From contig NZ_JAYLLH010000028.1 in the NCBI RefSeq assembly GCF_035818635.1, positions 1 through 54,707 of the forward strand: DNA of 54,707 nt, in the 5' to 3' direction. Numbering within the stretch: position 1 is the stretch's first letter; the number at the start of each line of letters is the position of its first letter. Below, piece by piece: positions 17,393 to 26,626 of the stretch. Source of the stretch: Mesobacterium_A hydrothermale. Lineage in GTDB: Bacteria > Pseudomonadota > Alphaproteobacteria > Rhodobacterales > Rhodobacteraceae. The position numbers and the translations under genes are program-made. The notes under the pieces are model-generated. The model was given only the letters and a program-made list of their open reading frames with translations, searched no databases and had not been told where the DNA came from.

Positions 17393-19670
17393 CCCCGCGC
17401 CAGACCGGATCGTCGCGCGGGCGCTGACCGTCACCGGCCGGGTGCAGGGCGTGGGATTTCGCCCGTTCGTCTTTCGCATCGCGCAGCGCTTCGGGCTGGC
17501 GGGCTTTGTGCTGAACCGGTCGGGCCAGGTCGATATCCATGTCGAAGGCCCGCCCGCCGCGCTGGAGGCGTTCGAGGCCGCCCTTCTGGCCGAGGCGCCG
17601 CCGCTGGCCCGCCCGGAGCTGTCGGCGCGGGCGGCGACACAGGTCATGGCCTGCGACGGCTTCACCATCCGGCCCAGCGACGCGGCGGCGGCGGCGGATA
17701 TCCACCTGCCGCCCGATCTGTTCTGCTGCGATGACTGCCTGGCCGAGATGTCGGATCCCGCGCAGCGTCGCTATCGCTATCCCTTCACCAACTGCACGCA
17801 ATGCGGCCCCCGGTTTTCGATCATCCGCGACATGCCCTATGACCGGGCCAGCACGGCGATGGCAGGGTTCGCGCTTTGCGATGCCTGCCGCGCCGAGTTT
17901 GAAAACCCGCTGGATCGGCGGTTCCATGCGCAGCCGCTGGCCTGCCCGGACTGTGGACCGGTGTTGCGCTTTGTGCAGGACGGGCAGCGGCGGGTCGGCA
18001 ACGAAGAGGCGTTGCAGCACGCGGTGGCTTTGCTGCGGGCCGGCGGGATCCTGGCGGTCAAGGGCGTCGGCGGCTATCATCTGATGTGTGACGCTGGCAA
18101 CGATGCGGCGGTGCAGCGGCTGCGGGCGCGCAAGCGGCGGCCGGACAAGCCGCTGGCGGTGATGTTCCCGCAATCGGGGCCGGAGGGTCTGGCCGCGCTG
18201 GAACCGCACGTCACCCCCGATACCGAGGAACGCGCCACCATCCGCAGCGCCGAGCGCCCCATCGTTCTGGTTCCGCGCCGGATCGACTCGACGCTCAGCC
18301 CGCAGCTTGCTCCGGGGTTGGATACGCTGGGGGTGTTCCTGCCCTACAGCCCGCTGCATCATCTGATCCTGTCAGATTTTGGTGCGCCGCTGGTGGCGAC
18401 CTCGGGAAATATCAGCGGCGAGCCGGTGATCATCGACCCGGACGAGGCCGAAACCGGTCTGGCGGGCGTGGCCGATGCTTTTGTTCACCATGACAGGCCG
18501 ATCCTGCGCCCGGTCGACGATAGCGTGGTTCGGGTGATCGGCGGAGTTGCCCGGCGGCTGCGGGTCGGGCGCGGGCTGGCGCCGCTGGAACTGGCCCTGC
18601 CCGAGAGCGCGGACAAACCGGTGATCGCCACCGGCGGGCATATGAAAGGCGCGGTCGCGCTGGGTTGGCAGGGGCGCGCGGTCCTGTCGCCGCATATCGG
18701 CGAACTGGACAGCCCGCGCGCGCTGTCGGTCTTTGCCGACGCACTGACCGATCTGACGACGATCCACCGGGTCGATCCACGGCGCGTTCTGTGCGATGCC
18801 AACCCGGCTTATGCCGGCACGCGATGGGCCCGTGCCGGGGCGCTGCCGGTCGCGCCGGTGACCCATCACGTTGCCCATGCCTCTGCCCTTGCGGGGGAAC
18901 GGCCCGAGGTCGGCGACTGGCTGACCTTTGCGTGGGACGGCGTCGGCCTTGGCCCCGATGGCACGCTTTGGGGGGGCGAGGCTTTGGCAGGCGCACCGGG
19001 GCGCTGGCGGCGGGTCGCGAGTTTTCGGCCCTTTCGCCTGCTGGCCCCGGATGTTGCAGCACGCGAACCCTGGCGGTCCGCTGCCGCGCTGATGTGGGAC
19101 GCGGGCCAGGACTATACCCCTGGACGCGACGGCGCGGCGCTTGCCCGGCAGGCCTGGGGGCGCGGGGTCGGGGTGTTCGAGACATCCTCTGCCGGGCGGC
19201 TTTTCGATGCCGCCGCAGCGCTGGTGCTGGGGGTCGAGGCGGTCAGCTACGAAGGGCAGGGGCCGATGTTGCTGGAGGCTGCGGCAGGCCAGCAGGCCGG
19301 GGACGGCCCCGCCCTGCCGCTTTGCCACGATGCGCAAGGGATCTTGCGCTGCGACTGGGCGCCATTGCTGCCGATGCTGTGCGACACGACGCGCGGCGTT
19401 CAGGACCGCGCCGCATCTTTTCACGCCGCCATGGCCGGCGCGATCGTGGCACAGGCCACGGCCTTGCGCCGGGAGATACCGATCGACGCGATCGGCCTGA
19501 CCGGCGGGGTCTTCACCAACCGTCGCCTGTGCGAAACGACAGCGGCGCTGCTGCAACAGGCGGGGTTTGCCGTCTGTCAGCATCGCCATGTGCCCGCCGG
19601 GGATGGCGGGCTGGCCTTCGGGCAGCTGGTCGAAGGGCTTGCGCGACACCAGCAAGGGACAAGAGGATAA
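17379..19670 (+). CDS. hypF: Carbamoyltransferase HypF
   Basis: This 763-aa protein makes the cyanide ligand precursor from carbamoyl phosphate and passes it to the HypE C-terminus. Domains in order are an acylphosphatase domain at about 10-95 (GRVQGVGFRPFVFRIA), two zinc-finger motifs (CDDCLAEM with CTQCGPRFS, CDACRAEF with CPDCGP) at about 115-195, a YrdC-like domain at about 215-395, and a Kae1-like carbamoyltransferase domain to the end (VTHHVAHASAL, TFAWDGVGLG, GLTGGVFTN). The ATG at 17379 (MNRHDPAPDRIV) overlaps hypD. The open frame extends further upstream only because it shadows hypD. Confidence 0.95.
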   Translation: MNRHDPAPDRIVARALTVTGRVQGVGFRPFVFRIAQRFGLAGFVLNRSGQVDIHVEGPPAALEAFEAALLAEAPPLARPELSARAATQVMACDGFTIRPSDAAAAADIHLPPDLFCCDDCLAEMSDPAQRRYRYPFTNCTQCGPRFSIIRDMPYDRASTAMAGFALCDACRAEFENPLDRRFHAQPLACPDCGPVLRFVQDGQRRVGNEEALQHAVALLRAGGILAVKGVGGYHLMCDAGNDAAVQRLRARKRRPDKPLAVMFPQSGPEGLAALEPHVTPDTEERATIRSAERPIVLVPRRIDSTLSPQLAPGLDTLGVFLPYSPLHHLILSDFGAPLVATSGNISGEPVIIDPDEAETGLAGVADAFVHHDRPILRPVDDSVVRVIGGVARRLRVGRGLAPLELALPESADKPVIATGGHMKGAVALGWQGRAVLSPHIGELDSPRALSVFADALTDLTTIHRVDPRRVLCDANPAYAGTRWARAGALPVAPVTHHVAHASALAGERPEVGDWLTFAWDGVGLGPDGTLWGGEALAGAPGRWRRVASFRPFRLLAPDVAAREPWRSAAALMWDAGQDYTPGRDGAALARQAWGRGVGVFETSSAGRLFDAAAALVLGVEAVSYEGQGPMLLEAAAGQQAGDGPALPLCHDAQGILRCDWAPLLPMLCDTTRGVQDRAASFHAAMAGAIVAQATALRREIPIDAIGLTGGVFTNRRLCETTAALLQQAGFAVCQHRHVPAGDGGLAFGQLVEGLARHQQGTRG

Positions 19671-19673
19671 GGC

Positions 19674-20693
19674 ATGGTCAAGGATCGGTACATCACGCTG
19701 GCGCATGGCAACGGCGGGCGGTTCATGCGGGAATTGATCGAAGAGGTTTTCGCCCGGCACCTTGGCAACCCGGCGCTGGATGTCGATCTGGACGCGGTCG
19801 GCCTGGACCTGCCGCAAGACCGTGTGCCGGTGGTCAGCACCGATGGTTTCGTCGTGCAGCCGCTGGAATTTCCCGGCGGCACCATCGGCAGCATCGCGGT
19901 GAACGGCAGCGTCAATGACCTTGCCGTCAGCGGGGCCGTCCCGGCCTACCTGACCCTTGGCGCGATCATCGAGGAGGGGCTGGAACTGGAGGTGCTCGAC
20001 CGCATCGTCGCCAGCATGGCAGAGGCGGCACGGCAGGCCTGCGTCGCCGTGGTCGCGGGCGATACCAAGGTCGTGCCGCGCGGGCAGGGTGGCGGGCTGT
20101 ACCTGACGGTCACCGGGGTGGGCCACCGGGCCCGCGATTGCCGCCTGTCGATGTCCGCCATTCGGGACGGCGACGCAGTTCTGGTCAGCGGGCCGGTGGG
20201 CGATCATGCTGTGGCGATCCTGCTGGCGCGCGAGGCATTCGACCTGTCGGGCAGCGTGGTGTCGGATTGCGCACCGGTGATCGACCTAACGCTGCCGCTG
20301 GCCACGCACCCTTCGGTCCGCTTCATGCGGGATCCGACGCGCGGCGGACTTGCGACCGTGGCGCATGAAATCGCCCGCGCCACTGGCTTCGACCTCGTGC
20401 TTGAGCAAACCGCGGTGCCGGTTGCCGACCCGGTGCGCAGCGTCTGCGAAATTCTTGGATACGATCCCTATTATCTGGCTTGTGAAGGCCGGGTGGTGGC
20501 GGTTGTCGCGGCCGAGGCCGCGGACGAGGTTCTGGCAATTTGGCGCAACCTGCCTGCCGGGCATGGGGCCTGTCGGATCGGCTCGGTCTCTACCGGCACC
20601 GGGCGCACCGGGCGGGTGATCCTGCGGACCGAAATTGGTGGCAGCCGGGTACTGGAAGAACTGGAAGACGACCCGCTGCCCCGCATTTGTTGA
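19674..20693 (+). CDS. hypE: Hydrogenase formation protein HypE
   Basis: This 339-aa ATP-dependent dehydratase turns the carbamoyl group on its own C-terminal cysteine into thiocyanate and donates the cyanide to HypD. The C-terminus is PRIC, with the cysteine as last residue. The N-terminal half has ITLAHGNGGR and STDGFVVQPLEFPGG, with the ATP-site loop GDTKVVPRG. It starts 3 bases after hypF. It completes the hypCABDFE set, so all six Hyp proteins are encoded together, and a terminator follows. Confidence 0.95.
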   Translation: MVKDRYITLAHGNGGRFMRELIEEVFARHLGNPALDVDLDAVGLDLPQDRVPVVSTDGFVVQPLEFPGGTIGSIAVNGSVNDLAVSGAVPAYLTLGAIIEEGLELEVLDRIVASMAEAARQACVAVVAGDTKVVPRGQGGGLYLTVTGVGHRARDCRLSMSAIRDGDAVLVSGPVGDHAVAILLAREAFDLSGSVVSDCAPVIDLTLPLATHPSVRFMRDPTRGGLATVAHEIARATGFDLVLEQTAVPVADPVRSVCEILGYDPYYLACEGRVVAVVAAEAADEVLAIWRNLPAGHGACRIGSVSTGTGRTGRVILRTEIGGSRVLEELEDDPLPRIC

Positions 20694-20705
20694 GCCATGT
20701 CAAGG

Positions 20706-20762
20706 CGCGCGCGCGGGCGTTTCCCGAACATTGCCCGTGACGGACGCGGCCCGCGCGTTTTT
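20706..20762 (+). terminator. Rho-independent terminator after hypE
   Basis: The stem arms CGCGCGGGC (20710-20718) and GCCCGCGCG (20749-20757) pair perfectly and are followed at once by TTTTT (20758-20762). The loop is about 30 bases and may contain a smaller fold. It separates the hyp operon from the ATPase operon. Confidence 0.7.
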
Positions 20763-20830
20763 CCGATCTAGCGAATCGCGCGGCGCAATCGGGGCGGAGT
20801 TTTCCCGCAGCCGGGATCAAAGGGGACACG

Positions 20831-21172
20831 ATGAGTGACGGCATCGAACCAACGGCGACAGCGACGGACAGCTTCACACGCGTGCTGGACAGCGAGAAAG
20901 CCGCCGACCAACGGTTGGCGGATGCCAGGGCCGAGGCCGACGCGATCCTGCGTGACGCCATGGCCACCGAACGCCGGATTGCCACCCGGGCAGATGCGCG
21001 GGTTCAGGCTTTGCACCGAACCTTGGCCGACAGGGTCGCGCAGGAAAAGGCCCGGATGCTTGCCGCGTTCGAGGCCGAGAAACCTGCACTTGACGCGCCG
21101 CCCGACGCGGATCGTGTGTCAAGGGCGGCAAAGCGCCTGGCACGGCGTCTGATCGGGCTTGATCCGACATGA
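20831..21172 (+). CDS. V/A-type ATPase peripheral stalk subunit (G/H-like)
   Basis: This 113-aa protein has a long coiled-coil between about residues 15 and 95, rich in Ala, Glu and Arg (SEKAADQRLADARAEAD, MATERRIATRADARV). Its length and its place at the head of a V/A-type ATPase operon fit the small stator subunit that pairs with subunit E. Sequence alone would not identify it; context does. The gap of 137 bases upstream holds the hypE terminator and must contain the operon promoter, which I cannot define. The next gene overlaps its stop (ATGA). Confidence 0.7.
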   Translation: MSDGIEPTATATDSFTRVLDSEKAADQRLADARAEADAILRDAMATERRIATRADARVQALHRTLADRVAQEKARMLAAFEAEKPALDAPPDADRVSRAAKRLARRLIGLDPT

Positions 21173-21810
21173 GGCTGGCCGGTCTCGCATATGCGCAGGC
21201 ACGCCTTCAGGCACGCCTTGCCGAGCTTCCCTCGGCGCGAGATTGGCAACTGATCGAAACAGGACGGGATTTTGGCCAAACGCTTGAGGCGGCCAGGCAG
21301 GGCGCGCTGGGTCGGTATGTGTCGCGGTTGAGCCGTGAAAGCACCGCCGCCGATATCGAACAGGCGCTGCGCTTCGCATGGACGGAACTGGTGGACGAAG
21401 TGGCAGGCTGGACGCCTGCACGGTGGCAAGCGTCACTGCGTTGGCTGACGCCACTGCCGCACTTGCGGTTGCCTGACGCGCGGCCCGATCCGTTGCCCGC
21501 CGACGATGCGCCAGAAACGCTGGTGTCCAAGGTCTGGCAGGCAGAATTCGAACGACGGCTTCCGACCGCAGATGCCGGTGTTCTGGGGGCGCTTGACCCC
21601 CTGTTGCGGCGCTTTCTGTTTGGTCCTGCACCGGCCGAGGGCGCTGAAACGGTTGCGCGCAGACTTGAGGACCTGTTTCGGACCCGTGGTCGCGAACCGG
21701 TCGCCATCATCGGCTGGCTTGGCCTGATGGCGCTCGTCCTGGAACGGTTGCGCGGTGCGCTGCTGCGGGCGCTGCTGTTTCCGGCCGAGCCGGCAGAGGG
21801 CGCGCCATGA
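21169..21810 (+). CDS. V/A-type ATPase subunit C-like protein (short form)
   Basis: This 213-aa protein is mostly alpha-helical and rich in Ala, Arg and Trp (YAQARLQARLAELP, DVAGW-type segment VDEVAGWTPARWQ). It stands where the central-axis socket subunit C (d in eukaryotes) is expected. Classical C subunits have about 320-350 residues, so this is a short form; I recall similar short proteins in other proteobacterial V-type operons. It overlaps the genes on both sides by 4 bases. Identification is by position and composition more than by motif. Confidence 0.6.
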   Translation: MRLAGLAYAQARLQARLAELPSARDWQLIETGRDFGQTLEAARQGALGRYVSRLSRESTAADIEQALRFAWTELVDEVAGWTPARWQASLRWLTPLPHLRLPDARPDPLPADDAPETLVSKVWQAEFERRLPTADAGVLGALDPLLRRFLFGPAPAEGAETVARRLEDLFRTRGREPVAIIGWLGLMALVLERLRGALLRALLFPAEPAEGAP

Positions 21811-23636
21811 TCCTGCGGCCCCGGGCAACCACATGGTTCGAACTGTTGACCAGTCGCGACCATTTCGCGGTGGCCATGCAAGCGCTGGCGCACACCCGCG
21901 CTGTCCAGCTTGAGGCGCATCCTTTCGACCAAAGCGCGCCAGTCCTGCCCGTGCTGGACGATTTCTTTGACCGGTTCCACCAACTTGAGGCCAGGTATGG
22001 GCCGTATTGGCCCCAGATACGGGGCACGGCCGGGCTGGTGTTGGAAAACCCGATCGCGGCGGTTGCGGAAACGCAGGCGCGGTTGGCGGACTGGGCCATG
22101 CGCGCCGATCCGATCGTCGCCGATCTGCGCACGAGCGAGGCGCGTTTGGGGGAATTGGCACTGATCGACCGCTTGGTCGAAGCGGTGCCCGACCATCTGC
22201 CGCTGGCCCGGTTGGCACAGGCGCAAGGAAGTGTACTGCGCTACGCGGTCTTCTTCCTGCACACAGGCGACGCGGCCCTGCCGGCCCTGGACGGTGTGCT
22301 TGCCGAAAGCTTTCCGGCGGAACAGGGGGCCTTCGTGATCCTGGTGGGTCCGGCAGACGCAATCGAAGCGGCCGCCGAACGCGCGACCGCTCTCGACTGG
22401 ACGCCGGTGCCCCTGCCCACGTTCCTGTCGGCGGATCGTGACACCCACGTGCAACAGGTGCGCCAGCACATCACGGAAACCGAACGCGACCTTGCAGGCC
22501 ATCTGGCGCGGCTGGACGCACTGGCGGAAGAGACCGGGCTGGCCGAGCTTTTGCAGCGGGTGGCGGTGCTGAGCTGGTTGCGCGACAACGCCGGAGAGAT
22601 CTCGGCCTCGCCCAACCTGATGCGCATTACCGGCTGGAACAGCGTCGCCAACAGCGCCGACATTCACCGCGCGCTGGAGGCGGCAGGCGTCGATTATGCG
22701 CTGACCCAAAGCGCTGGCAGCGCCGGGGATGCACCGATGGTGCTGAACAACCCCGCGTGGCTGCGAGCGTTCGAATTTTTCCCGCGCCTTCTGGGCATGC
22801 CCGCAAACCAGGAGGTCGACCCGTCGGCCGCCACGGCGCTGATCGCACCGCTGCTGTTCGGCTTCATGTTCGGTGATGTCGGGCAGGGGGCGGTGCTGCT
22901 GGCCGCCGGACTGTACCTTGGACGGCGTTGGCCGATGCTGGCGCTGTTCGTGCCGGGGGGCGTGATGGCGATGGTGTTCGGCGTCCTGTTCGGATCGGTC
23001 TTCAGTCTGGAAGGCGTCATTCCCGCGCTCTGGGTGCATCCGCTGCACGCGCCGATCACGGTTCTGGCCGCTGCGCTGGTGATCGGGGCGGTGCTGCTGA
23101 CACTGGGCTTCGTGCTGGATTTCACCCAGGCGGCCTGGCACGGGCAGGGCAGCCGATGGCTTGCGCAGCACGGCGGGTTGATGGCGGCCTTTCTCGGGCT
23201 GCTGGGCGCGTGGTTCGAACCGCGTCTGGCCTGGAGCGTGGTGCTGGGCCTTGGCCTGACGGCTGTCGGCGCGCGCAAGGACGGGGCCTGGACCCCCGCT
23301 GCCGCCGCTGTCGCCGTGGCAGAGTTTGTCGAGGCGATCATGCGTCTGCTGGTGTCGACCGTGTCCTTTGCCCGGGTGGGCGCCTTTGCGCTGGCGCATG
23401 CGGGCCTGTCTGCCGCCATCGTCGGGATTGCCGAGGCGCTTGGCCCGGTCGGGTTCTGGATCGCGTTGCTGCTGGGCAATCTTCTGATCCTCGGGCTGGA
23501 AGGGCTGGTGACCGGCATCCAGACCACCCGCCTGATCCTGTTCGAATTCTTCATCCGCTTTTTCCATGCCACCGGGCGCGAGTTCCGCCCGTTGCAACCA
23601 CCTGGCCAACTTGTCGACGGAGGGTCCACATCATGA
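21807..23636 (+). CDS. ntpI: V/A-type ATPase membrane subunit I (a subunit)
   Basis: This 609-aa protein has the two-part layout of the stator membrane subunit. A soluble, coiled-coil N-terminal domain takes up the first 340 or so residues. About seven or eight membrane helices follow. Family marks in the membrane part are LLFGFMFGDVGQGAVLL at about residue 350, VSFARVGAFALAHAGLS near residue 515 and a final FFHATGREFRPL segment. The Arg of SFARVGAFAL is the likely half-channel arginine facing the ring. It overlaps both neighbours by 4 bases. Confidence 0.93.
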   Translation: MILRPRATTWFELLTSRDHFAVAMQALAHTRAVQLEAHPFDQSAPVLPVLDDFFDRFHQLEARYGPYWPQIRGTAGLVLENPIAAVAETQARLADWAMRADPIVADLRTSEARLGELALIDRLVEAVPDHLPLARLAQAQGSVLRYAVFFLHTGDAALPALDGVLAESFPAEQGAFVILVGPADAIEAAAERATALDWTPVPLPTFLSADRDTHVQQVRQHITETERDLAGHLARLDALAEETGLAELLQRVAVLSWLRDNAGEISASPNLMRITGWNSVANSADIHRALEAAGVDYALTQSAGSAGDAPMVLNNPAWLRAFEFFPRLLGMPANQEVDPSAATALIAPLLFGFMFGDVGQGAVLLAAGLYLGRRWPMLALFVPGGVMAMVFGVLFGSVFSLEGVIPALWVHPLHAPITVLAAALVIGAVLLTLGFVLDFTQAAWHGQGSRWLAQHGGLMAAFLGLLGAWFEPRLAWSVVLGLGLTAVGARKDGAWTPAAAAVAVAEFVEAIMRLLVSTVSFARVGAFALAHAGLSAAIVGIAEALGPVGFWIALLLGNLLILGLEGLVTGIQTTRLILFEFFIRFFHATGREFRPLQPPGQLVDGGSTS

Positions 23637-23980
23637 AACGTCTTACCGCCCCGCTATTCGGGCTGATCGCGCTTGCTCTGCCCCTGGCGGCTGCGCTGAC
23701 CTATCTTTGGGTCGGTCCTGCTTTCGCGCAAGAGCCGCACGAGGCCACGGTCGCCGCCAGCGCCACCCATGCCAATATGGCGATGCTGGGAGCTGCGATT
23801 TCCGCTGGGCTGGCGTCGCTGGGGGCCGCCTATGCGGTCGCTGTGGTCGGCAGTTCCGCGGTGGGTGCGCTGACCGAAAAGCCGGAGTTGCTGGGCCGGC
23901 TGCTGATCCTTGTCGGGCTTGCCGAAGGGATCGCGATTTACGGGCTGATCGTCGCCGTGCTGATCCTGAACACGGTGTGA
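23633..23980 (+). CDS. ntpK: V/A-type ATPase proteolipid subunit K
   Basis: This 115-aa protein has an N-terminal hydrophobic signal-like segment ending near AFAQE (about residue 32), then a two-helix hairpin (about 47-75 and 85-112). It is thus a single-hairpin ring subunit, as in Thermus, and not the duplicated type. The ion-binding Glu is in GLAEGIAIYG in the second helix. The Gln and Thr ligands of Na+-type rings are not visible, so protons are the more likely coupling ion; this is inference. The start overlaps the ntpI stop (ATGA). Confidence 0.9.
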   Translation: MKRLTAPLFGLIALALPLAAALTYLWVGPAFAQEPHEATVAASATHANMAMLGAAISAGLASLGAAYAVAVVGSSAVGALTEKPELLGRLLILVGLAEGIAIYGLIVAVLILNTV

Positions 23981-23986
23981 CGCGTC

Positions 23987-24283
23987 ATGTTCGACATGGT
24001 TTTCATTGGCGACAGGGTGACGGCAGCGGGGTTCCGGCTTGCCGGGATACCCAGCTTTTCGCCGGCGCCGGACGAACTGGCCGCCACTGTCAGCGCCGAA
24101 CGCGCGCGGTGCCGCATCCTTGCCCTGACGGCCGAGATGTTCGCGGCCCTGCCGGGTCCGTTGGCCGAACAACTGCAGGACGCGCATGTGCCGCTTCTGG
24201 CGGTCATTCCCGACGCGCGTGACAGAATTCCCGTGCCCGACATGGACCTTGCAGTGCGCCGGGCGCTGGGGATCGAGGTGTAG
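23987..24283 (+). CDS. V/A-type ATPase subunit F
   Basis: This 98-aa protein matches the size and fold pattern of subunit F of the central stalk. It opens MFDMVFIGDRVTAAGFRLAG (first strand and glycine turn), has RCRILALTAEM in the middle and PLLAVIPDARD near the end. It would bind subunit D and may regulate activity. It lies 6 bases after ntpK and 1 base before the subunit E gene. Confidence 0.82.
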   Translation: MFDMVFIGDRVTAAGFRLAGIPSFSPAPDELAATVSAERARCRILALTAEMFAALPGPLAEQLQDAHVPLLAVIPDARDRIPVPDMDLAVRRALGIEV

Positions 24284-24284
24284 C

Positions 24285-24911
24285 ATGGACACGACACCCG
24301 AAGACCGCGCCGCCGCATTGGTGCAGCGGATCGAGGCCGCCACCGGCGCCGAGGCTGACCGCCTGCGTGCCGAGGCAACGGCGCAGGCGGCGACACAGAT
24401 CGCCGCTGCCCATGAGCGCGCGCGCCAATGTGTCCGCGACAAGATCGCCAGTTTGCGCCGCCAGCAGGCCGAACTTTTGCGGTTCGAGGCCGCGCGGCTG
24501 GACACCGCCCGCCGTCACTTGAAACAGCATGGGGCCGGGGCGATCGTCGCGGCCGGACTGCCCGCGTTGGAACAGGCGCTGGCATCGCTTTGGAACAGTG
24601 AAGAGGGGCGGCGGGCCTGGGCCGGTCATTTGGTCGAAACCGCCGTCGCGCGACTTTTTCCTGGCGACTGGACGGTTCAGCATCCCGCAGGTCTTGCCGA
24701 AGCCGAGCGTCGGGACATTGCACAAACAATTGAGGTGCGGACCGGCTTTGCCCCCGCATTCGCCGTCGATCCGGCCCTGTCCGCCGGACTGCAGATTCGG
24801 CGTGGCGGGGTGTGCCTTGACGCCAGTATCCCGGCGCTGATCGGACAACCGCAGGACGCCGGGGCGGCGCTTCTGGCGGAACTGGCGCGTGGCCCGGAGG
24901 ACAACACATGA
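24285..24911 (+). CDS. ntpE: V/A-type ATPase subunit E (peripheral stalk)
   Basis: This 208-aa protein has an N-terminal coiled-coil (about residues 8-80, rich in Ala, Arg, Glu and Gln) and a globular C-terminal part, as in subunit E. It would pair with the 113-aa protein as a stator. The ATG at 24285 follows the subunit F stop by one base; a longer open frame upstream overlaps subunit F and is rejected. It overlaps ntpA by 4 bases. Confidence 0.8.
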   Translation: MDTTPEDRAAALVQRIEAATGAEADRLRAEATAQAATQIAAAHERARQCVRDKIASLRRQQAELLRFEAARLDTARRHLKQHGAGAIVAAGLPALEQALASLWNSEEGRRAWAGHLVETAVARLFPGDWTVQHPAGLAEAERRDIAQTIEVRTGFAPAFAVDPALSAGLQIRRGGVCLDASIPALIGQPQDAGAALLAELARGPEDNT

Positions 24912-26626
24912 GCCGCGCGATCATTACATCCATCGCAGGCCCGGTGGTTCAGGCCCGGCGCGAGGGCGCCTTTACGTTGGGTGAGGCCGTGACCGTCGGC
25001 CCGCACTATATTCCCGGAGAAATCGTGCGCCTTTCGGGCGCGACAATCACAGCGCAGGTCTATGATGACACCACCGGCCTGTCGCCCGGCGGCACCGTGA
25101 CCGGCAGCGGGGCACCGTTGTCGGTGGAACTGGGGCCGCACCTGCTGGGCAATATCTTTGATGGGTTGCTGCGGCCCCTGCGGCCCATCCCCGAAGATCA
25201 GGCGTATCGGGTCACGCCGCTGGTCGCCGCTGGCGATGCCGTCCGTGCCGGGCAAAGGCTCGCAACAGTGGAAGGCCCCAGCAAGGCGCAGGCGCTGACC
25301 CTGCCGCCAGACATTGCCGCAGGAACGGTCACGGCGATCCGGGAAGGCGCGGTAACTGCGCGCGAAACGGTCGTCACCCTGACCCTGCCTGACGGCACGT
25401 CCCGAGGGATCGGCCTGATGCAGGCATGGCCCGTCCGCCGCCCGCGTCCCGTCCAACGCCGCCTTCCGCCCGACATGATCATGGTCACCGGGCAGCGCAT
25501 CATCGACAGTCTTTTTCCGGTGGCGCGGGGCGGGCGGGCGGCGATCCCCGGCGGCTTTGGCACCGGCAAGACCGTGCTTCAGGAAACGCTGGCGAAATGG
25601 TGCGACGCCGATGTCATCATCTATGTCGGCTGCGGCGAGCGTGGCAACGAGATGGCCGAGGTGCTGCACGAATTCCCCGAACTCGACGATCCGCGCACCG
25701 GCCGCCCGTTGATGGAACGCACGGTGATCGTAGCCAATACGTCGAACATGCCGGTCGCGGCGCGCGAGGCGTCGATCTATACCGGTGTCACCGTGGGCGA
25801 ATATTTCCGCGATCAGGGGTTTCACGTCGCCTTGATGGCCGACTCGACCTCTCGCTGGGCCGAGGCGCTGCGCGAAGTTTCGGGAAGGCTGGGCGAATTG
25901 CCGTCGGAATCCGGCTATCCCGCTTACCTGTCGTCGCGCATGTCGGAATTCTACGAACGCTCTGCCCGGGTCGAAACGCTGGGCGGCGAGGAAGGGTCGC
26001 TGACCATCATCGGCGCGGTCAGCCCGCCCGCGGGGGATTTCTCGGAACCGGTGACCAGCCATACCAAACGCTATGTCCGGTCGTTCTGGGGGCTGGACCG
26101 GGGCCGGGCACAGGCGCGGTTCTACCCGGCGATCCATCCGCTGCAAAGCTATTCCGAGGATGCCACCGGGCTGACCGGCTGGTGGACGGATCACGGCAAC
26201 CCGAACTGGCGGCAGCAGCGGGAACGGGTGCTGGACCTGCTGGAAGCACAGGCCGAACTGGAACGCATGGCGCGGATCGTCGGTAAGGATGCGATGGCCC
26301 CGGCGCAGCAGCTGACGCTGCTCTGTGCCGATCTGGTCGACGATGCGTTCCTGCGGCAATCGGCGTTTTCGATCACCGACCGGTCCTGTTCGCCGGACAA
26401 ACAGACCGCGATGCTTAACGTCATGATGCGGTTTTTCGACGTGGCCAAAACGGCGGTGTCGCGTGGTGTCGCGGTGCAGGCCATGGCCGAGGCGCCGTTC
26501 TTCCGCCGCCTGTCGCGCATGGGCGAGGAAATCGACGGCGCTGACCCTGCGGCCTTTGCCGCGCTGGTTGAACAGATGGAACAGGCGCTGGCCACACTGG
26601 AACGGGAGGCAAGCGATGCCGATTGA
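24908..26626 (+). CDS. ntpA: V/A-type ATPase catalytic subunit A
   Basis: This 572-aa catalytic subunit has the Walker A motif GGFGTGKTVLQ near residue 217. The segments YVGCGERGNEMAEVL and LMADSTSRWAEALREVSGRL follow, as in all V/A-type A subunits. The non-homologous insertion that separates A subunits from F-type beta lies before the P-loop (about residues 110-180). It opens IITSIAGPVVQARR. All catalytic parts appear intact. It overlaps subunit E by 4 bases and ntpB by 11. Confidence 0.96.
   Translation: MSRAIITSIAGPVVQARREGAFTLGEAVTVGPHYIPGEIVRLSGATITAQVYDDTTGLSPGGTVTGSGAPLSVELGPHLLGNIFDGLLRPLRPIPEDQAYRVTPLVAAGDAVRAGQRLATVEGPSKAQALTLPPDIAAGTVTAIREGAVTARETVVTLTLPDGTSRGIGLMQAWPVRRPRPVQRRLPPDMIMVTGQRIIDSLFPVARGGRAAIPGGFGTGKTVLQETLAKWCDADVIIYVGCGERGNEMAEVLHEFPELDDPRTGRPLMERTVIVANTSNMPVAAREASIYTGVTVGEYFRDQGFHVALMADSTSRWAEALREVSGRLGELPSESGYPAYLSSRMSEFYERSARVETLGGEEGSLTIIGAVSPPAGDFSEPVTSHTKRYVRSFWGLDRGRAQARFYPAIHPLQSYSEDATGLTGWWTDHGNPNWRQQRERVLDLLEAQAELERMARIVGKDAMAPAQQLTLLCADLVDDAFLRQSAFSITDRSCSPDKQTAMLNVMMRFFDVAKTAVSRGVAVQAMAEAPFFRRLSRMGEEIDGADPAAFAALVEQMEQALATLEREASDAD

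Noticed and set aside
14759..20693. Riboswitch or RNA gene within the hyp operon
   Set aside because: Gaps are too short and no conserved fold is recognised; the only structured element is the terminator at the end.
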